A stretch of DNA of 64,000 nt from Phycisphaerales bacterium (GTDB taxonomy: Bacteria > Planctomycetota > Phycisphaerae > Phycisphaerales > UBA1924). The stretch's first letter is position 1, and each line of letters starts with the position of its first letter. Shown here piece after piece: positions 35,542 through 44,804 of the stretch. Position numbers and translations under genes: made by a program. Where the stretch lies: contig JADJMV010000001.1 of the NCBI GenBank assembly GCA_016709445.1, forward strand, positions 186,001-250,000, given 5' to 3'. The notes under the pieces are model-generated. The model was given only the letters and a program-made list of their open reading frames with translations. It made no database searches and was not told where the DNA came from.

Positions 35542-35643
35542 TCCCCGACCCCCGAGTCCGGGCGCCACCCCGACTCCCTCTCCGGCGACGCGGGCCCTGC
35601 ACGGGGTCCGCGTCCCTTCGTCAAGCTCCGAGCGAACCCTGCC

Positions 35644-36528
35644 TCACGCCGGGGTCCCGAGCAGGCGCTTCCGACGCCGCACGATCCACACGATTCCGAC
35701 GATGTACACCACCAGGATCACGAGGAGGCCGGCGAGCACCGCGAGGCCCGTCGTGACCATGCCGCTCGCACTCTGCGAAGCGGAGAACCCGCCGAGCGGC
35801 ACGAACTGGCTCGTGTGCTGCGCAAGATTGGTGTTGAACGCGCTCCCTGGAGAGAGCATGGTGAGGTCGACGACGCGCCCCGCCTCGCGCGCCGCGGCCG
35901 CGATCTGGGGGTCGGCGGTGTCCAGCCCGGCCTCGCCGTACCAGGTGACCAGCGTGTCATCGCCGAAGTCCGACTCACCGTCTTGGAGGCCGCGGACCTT
36001 GCGCAGGCCGGGGTCGATCGAGAGTTCGTGCTCCGATCCGTCCTGAAGCGTCAGCGTGAGATTGATCGGCGTCTGGATCGACTGGAAATCGGAGTCGTAG
36101 GTGAGGACGAGGCTCTGGTACGCGCCGCCGGAGGGGCGCAGCGACTGCTGCCACGTCGTCGTGCTCGCGGCCGCGGTGAACGCCTGCGACGCCCCGACAA
36201 AGAGCATCGAGACCGTGCCGATCACGTAGCAGGCGCAGAGGCAGAGGAAGGTCCAAGCCAGGATCGCCGTCGCGGTGGATCCGCGTCGGCTGGCCTCCAT
36301 CCGCGGCGTGGTGATGCCCACGTGCCGCAGATCGTGGCCGCACTCGGGGCACGTGAACCCCGCGAGATTCGCGACGGGATACTTGCACTGCTCACAGACG
36401 GGCTCTCGGGCGACGCGCCGCGGGAGCGAGACCGCTCTCCAGACCGTGACGATGGCCCAAACGATGAGCACGATCCCCACGATCGGGAGAGCCATCGAGA
36501 TCAGGCCGATGAAGACGAATCCGCCCAC
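35644..36528 (-). CDS. Zinc-ribbon membrane protein
   Basis: A 294-residue membrane protein of unknown function. One span at the N-terminus (GLISMALPIVGIVLIVWAIV) is followed by a zinc ribbon (CEQCKYPVANLAGFTCPECG). A second span (ILAWTFLCLCACYVIGTVSM), a large extracytoplasmic beta-rich region and a third span (LAVLAGLLVILVVYIVGIVW) come next. The C-x2-C-x-Y...CPECG ribbon recurs in at least two other genes of this window (36559 and 61278). It lies just upstream of a second such gene on the same strand, so the two are likely a tandem pair. Confidence 0.7.
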   Translation of the reverse strand: MGGFVFIGLISMALPIVGIVLIVWAIVTVWRAVSLPRRVAREPVCEQCKYPVANLAGFTCPECGHDLRHVGITTPRMEASRRGSTATAILAWTFLCLCACYVIGTVSMLFVGASQAFTAAASTTTWQQSLRPSGGAYQSLVLTYDSDFQSIQTPINLTLTLQDGSEHELSIDPGLRKVRGLQDGESDFGDDTLVTWYGEAGLDTADPQIAAAAREAGRVVDLTMLSPGSAFNTNLAQHTSQFVPLGGFSASQSASGMVTTGLAVLAGLLVILVVYIVGIVWIVRRRKRLLGTPA

Positions 36529-36558
36529 GCCCGGAGCATACCAGAGGCGACTCCGGGG

Positions 36559-36957
36559 TCACAGCCCGTCCAGAAAGGGGTCCCTGCCGCATTCCGGGCA
36601 CACCCCCCGCTCGATGCCGCTCGTGGGATAAGCGCAATGGATGCAGCAACCGCTGCGGAACCGATGGACCCGGCGCCCGATCCAGAGGCTCCAGCGGATC
36701 TGGGGCAGCACCAGCAGCGCCCCGACTCCGAGTGCGAGCAGCGAGGTCCACTCGCGCCGGGCCGGGGGCTCGAAGGCCAGGCGCATGATCCCTCTGAGCA
36801 GCAGCACGGTCCCGAAGAACGCCATGGCGGCGTAGACCGAGGCGCGCGCCGCACCGGGGCCGCGACCCTCATCGCCCAGCGTGGTCGGGTGGGGATCGCC
36901 GGGCTCGGTGAAGCGGTCCACAAAGACGAGACTACCAGAAGGATCGTCCCCCGCCAA
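36559..36957 (-). CDS. Small zinc-ribbon membrane protein
   Basis: A 132-residue protein with two membrane segments (AMAFFGTVLLLRGIMRLAF and TSLLALGVGALLVLPQI) and a C-terminal zinc ribbon (CCIHCAYPTSGIERGVCPECG). It is the same ribbon class as the neighbouring 35644 gene and the gene at 61278, but the ribbon is at the opposite end relative to the spans. Function unknown; it may be a metal- or protein-binding membrane adaptor. Confidence 0.65.
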   Translation of the reverse strand: MAGDDPSGSLVFVDRFTEPGDPHPTTLGDEGRGPGAARASVYAAMAFFGTVLLLRGIMRLAFEPPARREWTSLLALGVGALLVLPQIRWSLWIGRRVHRFRSGCCIHCAYPTSGIERGVCPECGRDPFLDGL

Positions 36958-37010
36958 GAGAAGCTCACCGGGGATCCCGACCGGGAACGCCTCCTGCGCC
37001 CTCTCGGCGC

Positions 37011-38477
37011 CTACCGGCCGCCGCTCTCGCTCTGGTACCAGTCGATGTACGTCACGAGGTCGTCGGGATCGACCGTCCAGTTGAGATCAGCATCGGCCTC
37101 GGGCTCCCGGATCGACCACGCGGCGGCGAAGGCGGCCGCGTCGCTCGGCGTCACCGCGCCATCGGCGTTGAAGTCCGCGGATTGGAGGCAGTTGAGGTGG
37201 ACGCGGTGGACGTAGCAGTTCTTGCCGCTCCAGCCGAGCACCGGGTCGCTCACACGGGCGATGTACGCCAGCCAGAGCCACCGCCCGTCGGCGGAGGCGG
37301 CCATGTTATGGTAGTCGCCAAGGAAGCCCTCCATGGCGGGTGTCGTGCAATGGTCGGCGGGGAAGCTCTCGGCCGTCAGCCTCGTGGTCTCGACGGCGAC
37401 GTTGGGCGTGCCGAAGCCGGTGACGCGGGCGAAGTAGACATCCACGGTCGAGTACTGGTCGGCCCGGTCGGAATCGGCGCGGTCGTCGTAGAACATGAGG
37501 TCGATCCCGCCGCACGAGTCGACCGCGATGGCTGGGACGAACTGATCGACGCCGGTGATCGGGTCGGTGTCGTCGGGATCGGTCAGCCCGAGCATGGCAT
37601 CGGTCAGTTGCAGAATGTTGAGCGGACCGGACGGCCATGTCGCACCGCCGTCGATGCTCCGCGCGATGTAGATGTCGGTGTTCGTGGCGTCCGCGGCGGA
37701 CCGCGCACTGAACGCGACGTAGACGTGGTCGATCGGTTCGGGGGCGTGGTCCACGGCGATGGAGGGAGCGCACTTGCGTCGATCCACCCAGAGCGGCGTG
37801 TCGCCTCCCTGCGGCGCGCTGCATCCGCCGGAATCTGTCGCCCCGATTGTCGTCGCTTCGATGATCTGGTCGGGGTCGAGGACAAGCGGAAGTGTCCCGT
37901 CGCTCGAACTCCACGTCGCGCCGTCATCATCAGACCAGACGATGTAGGGCCGCCCGAAGTTGTACTCGTTGTTGTGATCTCGCAGGACCGCGACGAGCCT
38001 GCCGCCGTCCAGCACGACCCCCACCGCGCCCCAGCGGGTCCAGCCGCCACCGGAGTTGTCGTAGGGCTTCAACCCCTGCAGGGTCCATGGAGGCGAGGCG
38101 GGCCCAAAGCCGATACCCACCGCGGCGCCCGAGACCGGTCCGGTGCCGGCCGGACCCACCGCGCCGGGCTCGCCCGACACCCACGAGTCGGCGTCGCCGC
38201 AGGGCAGGTATCCGTGCTCCAGCAGGACGCCGCTGGGGAGCATGATGATGGAAGTCGTCCCGATGCCGGGGCCGCCGATGGCGGCCACCATCGCCTCAAG
38301 GGGGTTGAGCTGGCTCACGCCGATGCTGCACTCGTGCCACTGCTCCCCGATCGGATTGGCCCGGAGCGGTGTGCTGATGGTGAACTTCGCACCGCCCTGG
38401 GCCCAAGCGGATTGCCCCAGCCCGCACGTCGAGACGAGAATCGCGCACACACTGATGGACGTTGCAGAGTGTCGCAT
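37011..38477 (-). CDS. Secreted BNR/sialidase-like protein with C-terminal dockerin
   Basis: A 488-residue secreted protein. A signal peptide (about 1-26, ending GQSAWAQ) is followed by a beta-propeller with Asp-box-like units (YIVWSDDDGATWSSSDG, then ARSIDGGATWPSGPLN). The C-terminal 60 residues are dockerin-like EF-hand repeats (ADFNADGAVTPSDAAAFAAA, then NWTVDPDDLVTYIDWYQ). Family knowledge: such ends anchor or assemble secreted proteins in Phycisphaerae. The sialidase Arg triad is not visible, so binding or a non-sialidase role is possible. A triplicated 13-base element precedes its start. Confidence 0.8.
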   Translation of the reverse strand: MRHSATSISVCAILVSTCGLGQSAWAQGGAKFTISTPLRANPIGEQWHECSIGVSQLNPLEAMVAAIGGPGIGTTSIIMLPSGVLLEHGYLPCGDADSWVSGEPGAVGPAGTGPVSGAAVGIGFGPASPPWTLQGLKPYDNSGGGWTRWGAVGVVLDGGRLVAVLRDHNNEYNFGRPYIVWSDDDGATWSSSDGTLPLVLDPDQIIEATTIGATDSGGCSAPQGGDTPLWVDRRKCAPSIAVDHAPEPIDHVYVAFSARSAADATNTDIYIARSIDGGATWPSGPLNILQLTDAMLGLTDPDDTDPITGVDQFVPAIAVDSCGGIDLMFYDDRADSDRADQYSTVDVYFARVTGFGTPNVAVETTRLTAESFPADHCTTPAMEGFLGDYHNMAASADGRWLWLAYIARVSDPVLGWSGKNCYVHRVHLNCLQSADFNADGAVTPSDAAAFAAAWSIREPEADADLNWTVDPDDLVTYIDWYQSESGGR

Positions 38478-38503
38478 GAGAGCCCATCTCTTTCCGGGTC
38501 CCG

Positions 38504-38541
38504 GCGTGGGGCCCTTGCGTGGGGCCCTTGCGTGGGGCCCT
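38504..38541. repeat. 13-base direct repeat, nearly three copies
   Basis: GCGTGGGGCCCTT occurs at 38504-38516 and 38517-38529, then 12 of 13 bases at 38530-38541. It lies 27-64 bases upstream of the ATG of the minus-strand dockerin gene, where operator or promoter elements would sit. GGGGCCC is self-complementary, so it could form a hairpin or bind a dimeric regulator. Confidence 0.75.
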
Positions 38542-38646
38542 CATACCAACCGTCATACACTCGGTACCCGATGAATTCAAGAGCACAAGGGTCAGAATAC
38601 CGGAGATTCTCTGGCTTGCACGCACAGAAGCCGTAGAATCGAGATC

Positions 38647-39714
38647 GTGAAGATCAATCCGGCGAGCCTCTCGATTTGTCTCGGGATCGCGATTGTCGCT
38701 CCGTCGGCTGGTGCGCAGCCGCAGGGCTACAAGTGGCAGGGGTTCCTGCTCCACCCGCCGGGGGCGTATGCGTCGAACGCGACCGCCCTCGACGGGAAGC
38801 GCGCCTGCGGCGACGCCTTCGGCGATCCCGCGATCTGGACCGGGCGGGATGCCGAGTACCTGAGCCTGCTGCCCCAGGGCGCGAGCAAGGCGTTTGTCGA
38901 GGCAGCGGGCGACGGCGTGCAGACCGGCGATGCGGTATGGAGTCTGCAAGAGGCGTATCCCGCGCTTTGGCGCGGGAGTGCTGAGAGCTTCGTGAATCTG
39001 GAGCCGCCGGGGCCATACTGGAAGGGCGACGCGGCAGGCCACTGCGGATCGCAAACGGTGGGGCTCGTGATCTCCACGATCACGGGGCAGCACCACGCCG
39101 CGCTCTGGCTGAACGGCGACCCCGCGCAGTTCATCGATCTGCACCCCGCGTCGGCGGATTGGTCGGAGGCGTACGCGACCGACGGGGTGTGGCAGGGTGG
39201 GTGCGTCGTGGCGCGCGCGGCCCTGTGGAAGGGCTCGGCCGGTTCGTTCGTGGACATGCACCCCGCCGGCAAGACGCAGAGCGTCATCCTGGGCATGGCC
39301 CCCGGCACGCAGGTGGGCAACTTCATCAAGGGAAACTACCACGCGGTGCTCTGGCACGACACGCCGGAGAGCTGGAAGGACATGACCCCGGCCGGCGCGA
39401 CCAGCGCACAGCTGTACGCCACCACCGGGACGTACCACGTCGGCTACGCGAACGCGCCGGGAGTGCCCGCGCACGCGCGCCTGTGGCTCAGCGACGACCC
39501 GGAGGACAACCTGGACCTCCACGCCTTTACGCCGCCGGAGTTCGCGGAGAATGGCTCCGAGGCCCGGGCGATCTCGGTGGTGGACGGCGTGATCTCCATC
39601 GCCGGCTCGGTGAACGCGCCGCGGGCCCACGCGTTCCTGTGGGTGGGGACGCCGATCGATTCGACCGACCACGCCCAGCGCAAGAAGCCGCAGAAGATCG
39701 GTCGGAAGCCGTAG
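38647..39714 (+). CDS. Exported repeat protein with ALW...DLHP motifs
   Basis: A 355-residue exported protein of unknown function. A signal peptide (about 1-23) is followed by at least six repeats built around Ala-x-Leu-Trp and a following Asp-Leu/Met-x-Pro: AALWLNGDPAQFIDLHPAS, AALWKGSAGSFVDMHPAG, AVLWHDTPESWKDMTPAG. This spacing (about 45-50 residues) suggests a small beta-propeller. The C-terminus is basic (QRKKPQKIGRKP). GTG start at 38647. It is divergent from the dockerin gene, with 169 bases between the two starts, so shared regulation is possible. Confidence 0.7.
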   Translation: MKINPASLSICLGIAIVAPSAGAQPQGYKWQGFLLHPPGAYASNATALDGKRACGDAFGDPAIWTGRDAEYLSLLPQGASKAFVEAAGDGVQTGDAVWSLQEAYPALWRGSAESFVNLEPPGPYWKGDAAGHCGSQTVGLVISTITGQHHAALWLNGDPAQFIDLHPASADWSEAYATDGVWQGGCVVARAALWKGSAGSFVDMHPAGKTQSVILGMAPGTQVGNFIKGNYHAVLWHDTPESWKDMTPAGATSAQLYATTGTYHVGYANAPGVPAHARLWLSDDPEDNLDLHAFTPPEFAENGSEARAISVVDGVISIAGSVNAPRAHAFLWVGTPIDSTDHAQRKKPQKIGRKP

Positions 39715-39729
39715 CGATCCGGCAACCGC

Positions 39730-40767
39730 CTACGCCTCCGCGGTGACCACGATCTCCTTCGGAGGCTGGTGCCACACCGCCTGCTGCGTCCGCCCCTCCT
39801 TGAGGTACCACTTGACCATCCGGTCGATCCCGTCGGTCAGCGGCACCTTGGGCGTGTAGCCCGCCGCCAGGAGCTTGTCGGCCTCGAACTTCGTCTGCAC
39901 CTCGTACAGCTTCTTCAGCCGGGCGCTCGAGATGGGCAGGTTCTTGCCCGTCAGCTTGATCACGATGTCAAAGGGCAGCGCGAGCAGCAAGCCCACCCAC
40001 ATCGGCAGGATGAAGCCCGGGACCTTCTTGCCGAGCGAGAGGTACACTGCATGGGTGATCTGGCGGCTGGTCAGATCGGGCTTGTCGATGTAGTTGAAGA
40101 TCTCGAAGGGCTTCAGCGCTCCGGCGGGCTTGGCCAGCAGGAAGAGCGTCGCGTCCACGATGTTCTCGACGTAGCTCAGGCTCTTGATGTTCTCGCCCGG
40201 GCCAAACTCCAGATACCGCCCGGAGTGCACCTGCCGGATCAGCGAGTACATGTTCGCGAAATTGCGCGGCCCGAACGTGACCGTTGGCCGGATCACCAGG
40301 CACCGCCGGCCCCCGCCCTGCTCGGTCCATGCGCGGAAGACGCCCTCACCGGCTAGCTTGCTCCCGCCGTAGGGTGAGTTCGGCTTCGTGGGCGCCTCCT
40401 CGTGGTGCGGCTCGGGCGCGTCGCCATATGTCGCCACCGTCGAGTAGAACGTGATGTCCCGCACGCCCAACTCGTCCATCACCGAGCAGACCACCTTCGA
40501 ACCGTGCTCGTTGACCGAGTAGTAGGTGTCGTGCTCGATCCCGAAGTCGTGGTGGGCGGCCGCGAGATGGATGACGCGGTCGCACCCCGCCATCGCCCGG
40601 CGCAGGGCCGGGGCGTCGCGGATGTCGCCCTTGTAGTAGGTGTGCCTCGGGTACCAGTTCGGCGGCTGGACGAGATCGAGGATGACGATCTCGTGCCCCC
40701 CGGCCGTGAGGCACTCGAGGAAGTACGAGCCGATGAACCCTGAGCCGCCCGTCACGAGGATCTTCAC
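39730..40767 (-). CDS. NAD-dependent epimerase/dehydratase (extended SDR)
   Basis: A 345-residue extended SDR. The nucleotide-binding motif is VTGGSGFIGSYFLE, followed by VILDL and the acidic DIRDAPAL. The catalytic region has STVATYGDAPEP and SPYGGSKLAGEGVF (Tyr-x3-Lys). RPTVTFGPRNFANM closes the core. Family knowledge: such enzymes epimerise or dehydrate nucleotide sugars or act as sterol-type reductases; the long tail with SLGKKVPGFILPMWVG is like the 3-beta-HSD/NSDHL side. GTG at 40767 starts MKILVTGG. No sugar-nucleotide cluster adjoins it. Confidence 0.85.
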   Translation of the reverse strand: MKILVTGGSGFIGSYFLECLTAGGHEIVILDLVQPPNWYPRHTYYKGDIRDAPALRRAMAGCDRVIHLAAAHHDFGIEHDTYYSVNEHGSKVVCSVMDELGVRDITFYSTVATYGDAPEPHHEEAPTKPNSPYGGSKLAGEGVFRAWTEQGGGRRCLVIRPTVTFGPRNFANMYSLIRQVHSGRYLEFGPGENIKSLSYVENIVDATLFLLAKPAGALKPFEIFNYIDKPDLTSRQITHAVYLSLGKKVPGFILPMWVGLLLALPFDIVIKLTGKNLPISSARLKKLYEVQTKFEADKLLAAGYTPKVPLTDGIDRMVKWYLKEGRTQQAVWHQPPKEIVVTAEA

Positions 40768-40882
40768 CGCGTTGCACCCTTCTGCGTTCTCGGACCTTCC
40801 CCCGCCGCGAGGATCGAGTGTACCTGTATCGGCCGGGATCGGCCGGGGGTTCGCCCCCAAAGCCCTCGGCCGGGCCGATCGC

Positions 40883-42781
40883 CTAGCCCCCGGGGAGGAA
40901 TGGGAAGGCGGCCGGGGCGAGCAGGGCGCACAGAGCCGCCACCATCAGCGTCAGCGGCACCCCCAGGCGGAGGTAGTCCGTAAACCGGTACCCGCCCGGA
41001 CCATAGACCATCAGGTTCGTGACGAACCCCACCGGCGTCATATAGCTGCTCGCGGCCGTCGCCATCAGCGTCACCACAAACGGCTCGGGGCTCAGCCCCC
41101 GCCCCCCGTTCGCCTGAGCAGCCAGCGCGGTGGCGATCGGGAACATCAGGACCGCCGCGCCCTTGTTCGTGACGAGCTGGCAGAGCACCGCCGTGAGAAG
41201 GCTGAACACAAAGAGCAGCCCCCTCGGACCCACCCCGCCGCACGCCGAGAAGATCACATCCGCGATCGCCCGTGCCGCCCCGCTGGCGTCCATGGCCTTG
41301 CCGACGCCGATCGCGGCCCCGATCACCATGAGCACCTGCCAGTTGATGCTGCGGCGGGCGAGCGTCCCGGTGCAGCAGCGGGTCCACACCATCAGTGTGG
41401 CGCAGACGAAGGCCGCGGTGAGGGGCATGATGCCAGCCTTAGGCAGGCTCCAACCCATCGCCTGGTTGAGCGCGCCGAAAATCCTCGCCGAGGGCATCGT
41501 CATGAGAAGCACCAGCAGGGCCATGATGACCAACGCCAACCCCGCCCGCTCGTGGAAGACCTCCCGCGCCCCCTCCACGCCCGAGACCAGATAGAAGTGA
41601 TCGCTATTGCGGTAGGCGGGGAGGAAGCCCGAGTGCGTCGAGAGCAGCAGGGTGTCGCCCGGCTGGAGCACGATGTCACCGATCTTGCCCTCGACGCGCT
41701 CACCACCCCGGTGCACCGCGATGATCGCGGCGTTGTACCGCGTGCGGAACTGGGTCTCACGCACCCGGCGTCGAACCAGCGGCGAGGAGTGGCTGACCAC
41801 CGCCTCGACCAGGGTCCGTGTGTGCCGGTCGGTATCCACCTTCTTCACCTGGTCGGTCGCGGGCGAGAGGCCGCGAATCTTCAGCAGATCCGCGACCGAA
41901 TCGACGACCCCGACGAAGATGAGCAAGTCGCGGGCTTCGAGGATCTCCTCCGGCCCGACCGCCTGCAGCAGGTTGCCGTCGCGCTCGATCTCGGTGAGGA
42001 AGAGCCCCGGCAGGTGGCGGAGGCCGGCCTGCTCCACGCTCCTGCCGACGATCGGGCTGCCCTGCTCTACGACCATCTCTACGGTGTACCGTCGGCGTTC
42101 GACCTCGCCGGAATCAGGCGGCACCCGCTGGGGCAGCAGCCACCGGCCCCCGATCGCGACGAACACCACGCCGATCACCGCCGCCGGACCCCCCACGACG
42201 GCGATCCACCAGAATTGCTTGGCCGCCGAGGGCGCCCCAAGACCAAAGGCCGACGACAAGTGGTCGCCGTTGGCGTTGTAGTAGTTCAGGTAGAGCTGGT
42301 TGACGGCGATATTGGTGCTGGTGCCGATGAGGGTGCACGCCCCGCCCATGATGGCCGCGAAGGAGAGGGGCATGAACAGGCGGCTGGGGCTGAGCCTGAG
42401 CTTTCGGGCCCAATCGTGCACGATGGGCAGGTACATCGCCACGATCGGCGTGTTGTTCATGAAGGCCGACATCGTGGCGACGGGGATCATCAGCCGGAAC
42501 CGGGCGCTGATCCCGCCCTTGGGGCGTCCCAGCAGGCGCTGCGCGATCGCGACCGTCGCGCCCGTCTCCGAGAGCCCGCACGCGACGACGAAGAGCGCGG
42601 CGATCATCAGCACCGAGGGGTCCGCGAACCCCGCCACCGCCTTGGCCGGTTCGATAATCCCCGCCAGCATGATGAGCGTGAGGGCCCCGAGCATCGCCGT
42701 GTCGGTCCCCACACGGTTCGACACGAGCGCCGCGACCAGCAACCCCACAACCGCCAGCGTGTACCAGGTCTCCCAGGTCAA
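40883..42781 (-). CDS. SLC13-family permease with two RCK_C domains
   Basis: A 632-residue anion/sodium symporter-like protein. The first membrane half carries MIPVATMSAFMNNTPIVAMY, with the Asn-Asn-Thr-Pro substrate hairpin, and LFMPLSFAAIMGGACTLIGT. Two regulatory RCK_C (TrkA-C) units follow in the soluble centre (VVEQGSPIVGRSVEQAGLRH and VVSHSSPLVRRRVRETQF, then GDIVLQPGDTLLL). The second half repeats the hairpin as QLVTNKGAAVLMFPIATAL. Family knowledge: these move divalent anions or dicarboxylates with Na+, with RCK_C sensing a ligand. It lies directly beside a paralogue at 42893 on the same strand. Confidence 0.9.
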   Translation of the reverse strand: MTWETWYTLAVVGLLVAALVSNRVGTDTAMLGALTLIMLAGIIEPAKAVAGFADPSVLMIAALFVVACGLSETGATVAIAQRLLGRPKGGISARFRLMIPVATMSAFMNNTPIVAMYLPIVHDWARKLRLSPSRLFMPLSFAAIMGGACTLIGTSTNIAVNQLYLNYYNANGDHLSSAFGLGAPSAAKQFWWIAVVGGPAAVIGVVFVAIGGRWLLPQRVPPDSGEVERRRYTVEMVVEQGSPIVGRSVEQAGLRHLPGLFLTEIERDGNLLQAVGPEEILEARDLLIFVGVVDSVADLLKIRGLSPATDQVKKVDTDRHTRTLVEAVVSHSSPLVRRRVRETQFRTRYNAAIIAVHRGGERVEGKIGDIVLQPGDTLLLSTHSGFLPAYRNSDHFYLVSGVEGAREVFHERAGLALVIMALLVLLMTMPSARIFGALNQAMGWSLPKAGIMPLTAAFVCATLMVWTRCCTGTLARRSINWQVLMVIGAAIGVGKAMDASGAARAIADVIFSACGGVGPRGLLFVFSLLTAVLCQLVTNKGAAVLMFPIATALAAQANGGRGLSPEPFVVTLMATAASSYMTPVGFVTNLMVYGPGGYRFTDYLRLGVPLTLMVAALCALLAPAAFPFLPGG

Positions 42782-42892
42782 TCAGGCCTCCAGACCGACC
42801 AGCGTACCCGGTCGGGGGGGGTCAGATCGGCCCGATCCCGGCGCGCATTCGGCCAGTCTGGACCCTTCGACGCCACCCGGCGTCCGGGCAGG

Positions 42893-44704
42893 TCAGAATC
42901 CCAGGCCGTACCGCAGGCAGAGGCCCCCGATCGCGACCACGGCCGCCAGGAGCGTCAGCGGCCCGCCAAACCGGAAGAAATCCGCGTAGCGATAGCCCCC
43001 CGGGCCCATCACCATCAGGTTGGTCTGGTACCCCAGCGGCGTCATGAACTCCAGGCTGGCCCCGAACGCGATCGCCAACGCAAAGGGCATGAAGGGCAGC
43101 CCCGCCTCGTCGGCCACGCCGAGGGCGATGGGAAACATCAGCGCCGCGGCCGCGTTGTTGGAGATGAGCACGGTAAACCCGAGCGTGACCACATAGACGA
43201 TGGCCAGCAGCGCCGCAGGACCGAGATGGCCCGCCGAATCCGCCACGAAGTGGGCCGCATGGGCCGCGAGCCCCGAGGTCTCCATCGCCTTCCCCAGCCC
43301 GAACGAGGCGCCGATGACGATGAGCACGGGCCATTCGATGCCCGCACGGGCCTGGGGGCCGGTGCAGCAGCGGAAGAGGATCATCGCGCCGGCCGCCACC
43401 ATCGCGACGACGACCTCGGGCAGATCGCCGATGAGGGGGAGCTTGCCCGTGGACATGAGGGCGATGAGCGCGAAGAGGACGGCGATAGCGACCCACGCCC
43501 GCTCGTGGCGCGGCGTCGCGGCGCCGTCGAGGGTGCTGACCAGGTGGAACGAGGCGGAGGTGCGGTACCGCTTCTCAAAGCCCGGTTCGGCCTCGAGCAG
43601 CAGCGTGTCACCGGGGCGCAGCACGACATCACCGATGCGCCCGCGGAGCCGGTGCCCAAGCCGGTGCACGGCGATGACGGCGGCGCCGTACCGCGTGCGG
43701 ATCTCCGCGTCGCGGATCGTCCGTCCCACCAGCGGCGAGGCCTGGCTGATGACCGCCTCGATCAGGCGCATCTTGGGCCGGTAGCGGTCGGGCCTAGCCT
43801 CGTCGGTGACGGGGTTCAGCCCCTTCATTTTCTGCAGGTCCACGACCGACTCGAGCGCGCCGGCGAAGACCAGGATGTCCTGCTCGCGCAGCACCTCGTC
43901 GGGCGCGACCGCCAACACGGTCTCGGTGGGCCGGTCGATGCGCGTGAGGAACAACCCGGGAAGGTGCCGCAGCCCCGCCTGCTCGATCGTCCTGCCCGCG
44001 ACCGGCGAGCCCGGCCCCACCTGCATGGCGGTGACATACTGCCGCGTCTCGTCCGTCGGCGCATCGGAGCCCCCGCCGGCGCGGAGCAGCCGGCGCCCAA
44101 AGAGGAGCATGTACCCGATGCCGAAGATGGCGATCGGGATGCCGACCGGGGCGAGTGTCCACAGCCCAAAGGGCTGGAGCTGGTGGTCCGGCTGCTGCTC
44201 GTTGTGGCTCTTGATCAGCGAATACACCACGAGGTTGGTGCTCGTGCCGATCAGCGTGCAGCACCCGCCCAGGATCGCCGCGAACGAGAGCGGCATGAAG
44301 AGCTGACCCGCCGGGATCCGCGTCCGGCGGGACAGTTCACGGATGACCGGCATGAACATCGCCACGATCGGCGTGTTGTTGAGCACCGCGCTCATCGCGA
44401 CGACGGGGACGGCGATCCGCGCCTGGGCCTGAAGCGCGGTCTTGGGCCTCCCCAGAAACCGCTGGGTCAGCATCCCCATCGCGCCGGTCTCCTGCAGACC
44501 CGTCGCGACGATATAGAGAAAGGCCACCGTCAACAGACCCGAGTTCGAGAATCCGGCGAACGCGTCCTTGGGCGTGATGATGCCGGCAACCAGGAACAAC
44601 GCCAGCACCCCCATCATGACGATGTCGGTGCCGAATCGTCCCGTCGCCAGGGCCGCGAGCATGGCCACAAGCGATCCCGCCACGAGTACCATCTGCCAGT
44701 CCAT
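42893..44704 (-). CDS. SLC13-family permease with two RCK_C domains (paralogue)
   Basis: A 603-residue protein with the same architecture as its neighbour: Asn-Asn-Thr-Pro hairpin (VVAMSAVLNNTPIVAMFMP), two RCK_C units (VGPGSPVAGRTIEQAGLRH and VISQASPLVGRTIRDAEIR) and a second hairpin (VLISNNAAAALMFPIALGV). ATG at 44704 gives MDWQMVLVAG, directly a membrane segment, so I prefer it to the 76-residue upstream extension. Residues facing the hairpins differ from the neighbour (NNAAAALMFP against NKGAAVLMFP), so the two may differ in substrate or cation coupling. Confidence 0.9.
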   Translation of the reverse strand: MDWQMVLVAGSLVAMLAALATGRFGTDIVMMGVLALFLVAGIITPKDAFAGFSNSGLLTVAFLYIVATGLQETGAMGMLTQRFLGRPKTALQAQARIAVPVVAMSAVLNNTPIVAMFMPVIRELSRRTRIPAGQLFMPLSFAAILGGCCTLIGTSTNLVVYSLIKSHNEQQPDHQLQPFGLWTLAPVGIPIAIFGIGYMLLFGRRLLRAGGGSDAPTDETRQYVTAMQVGPGSPVAGRTIEQAGLRHLPGLFLTRIDRPTETVLAVAPDEVLREQDILVFAGALESVVDLQKMKGLNPVTDEARPDRYRPKMRLIEAVISQASPLVGRTIRDAEIRTRYGAAVIAVHRLGHRLRGRIGDVVLRPGDTLLLEAEPGFEKRYRTSASFHLVSTLDGAATPRHERAWVAIAVLFALIALMSTGKLPLIGDLPEVVVAMVAAGAMILFRCCTGPQARAGIEWPVLIVIGASFGLGKAMETSGLAAHAAHFVADSAGHLGPAALLAIVYVVTLGFTVLISNNAAAALMFPIALGVADEAGLPFMPFALAIAFGASLEFMTPLGYQTNLMVMGPGGYRYADFFRFGGPLTLLAAVVAIGGLCLRYGLGF

Positions 44705-44804
44705 GCACTTCTCCGGGCCGACACGAATAAGTCGGCTTGGTACGGTTCCCGAGATGAGGCAGTTCGGCCGGTTCGTGGGCCGATCGGTATGGAAGGAGTG
44801 AAGG

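Noticed and set aside
35587..35614. A terminator after the LEPR gene
   Set aside because: A GACGCGG/CCGCGTC stem exists, but there is no T-run and the inner pairs mismatch. It may still be a weak Rho-type end, but this cannot be supported.
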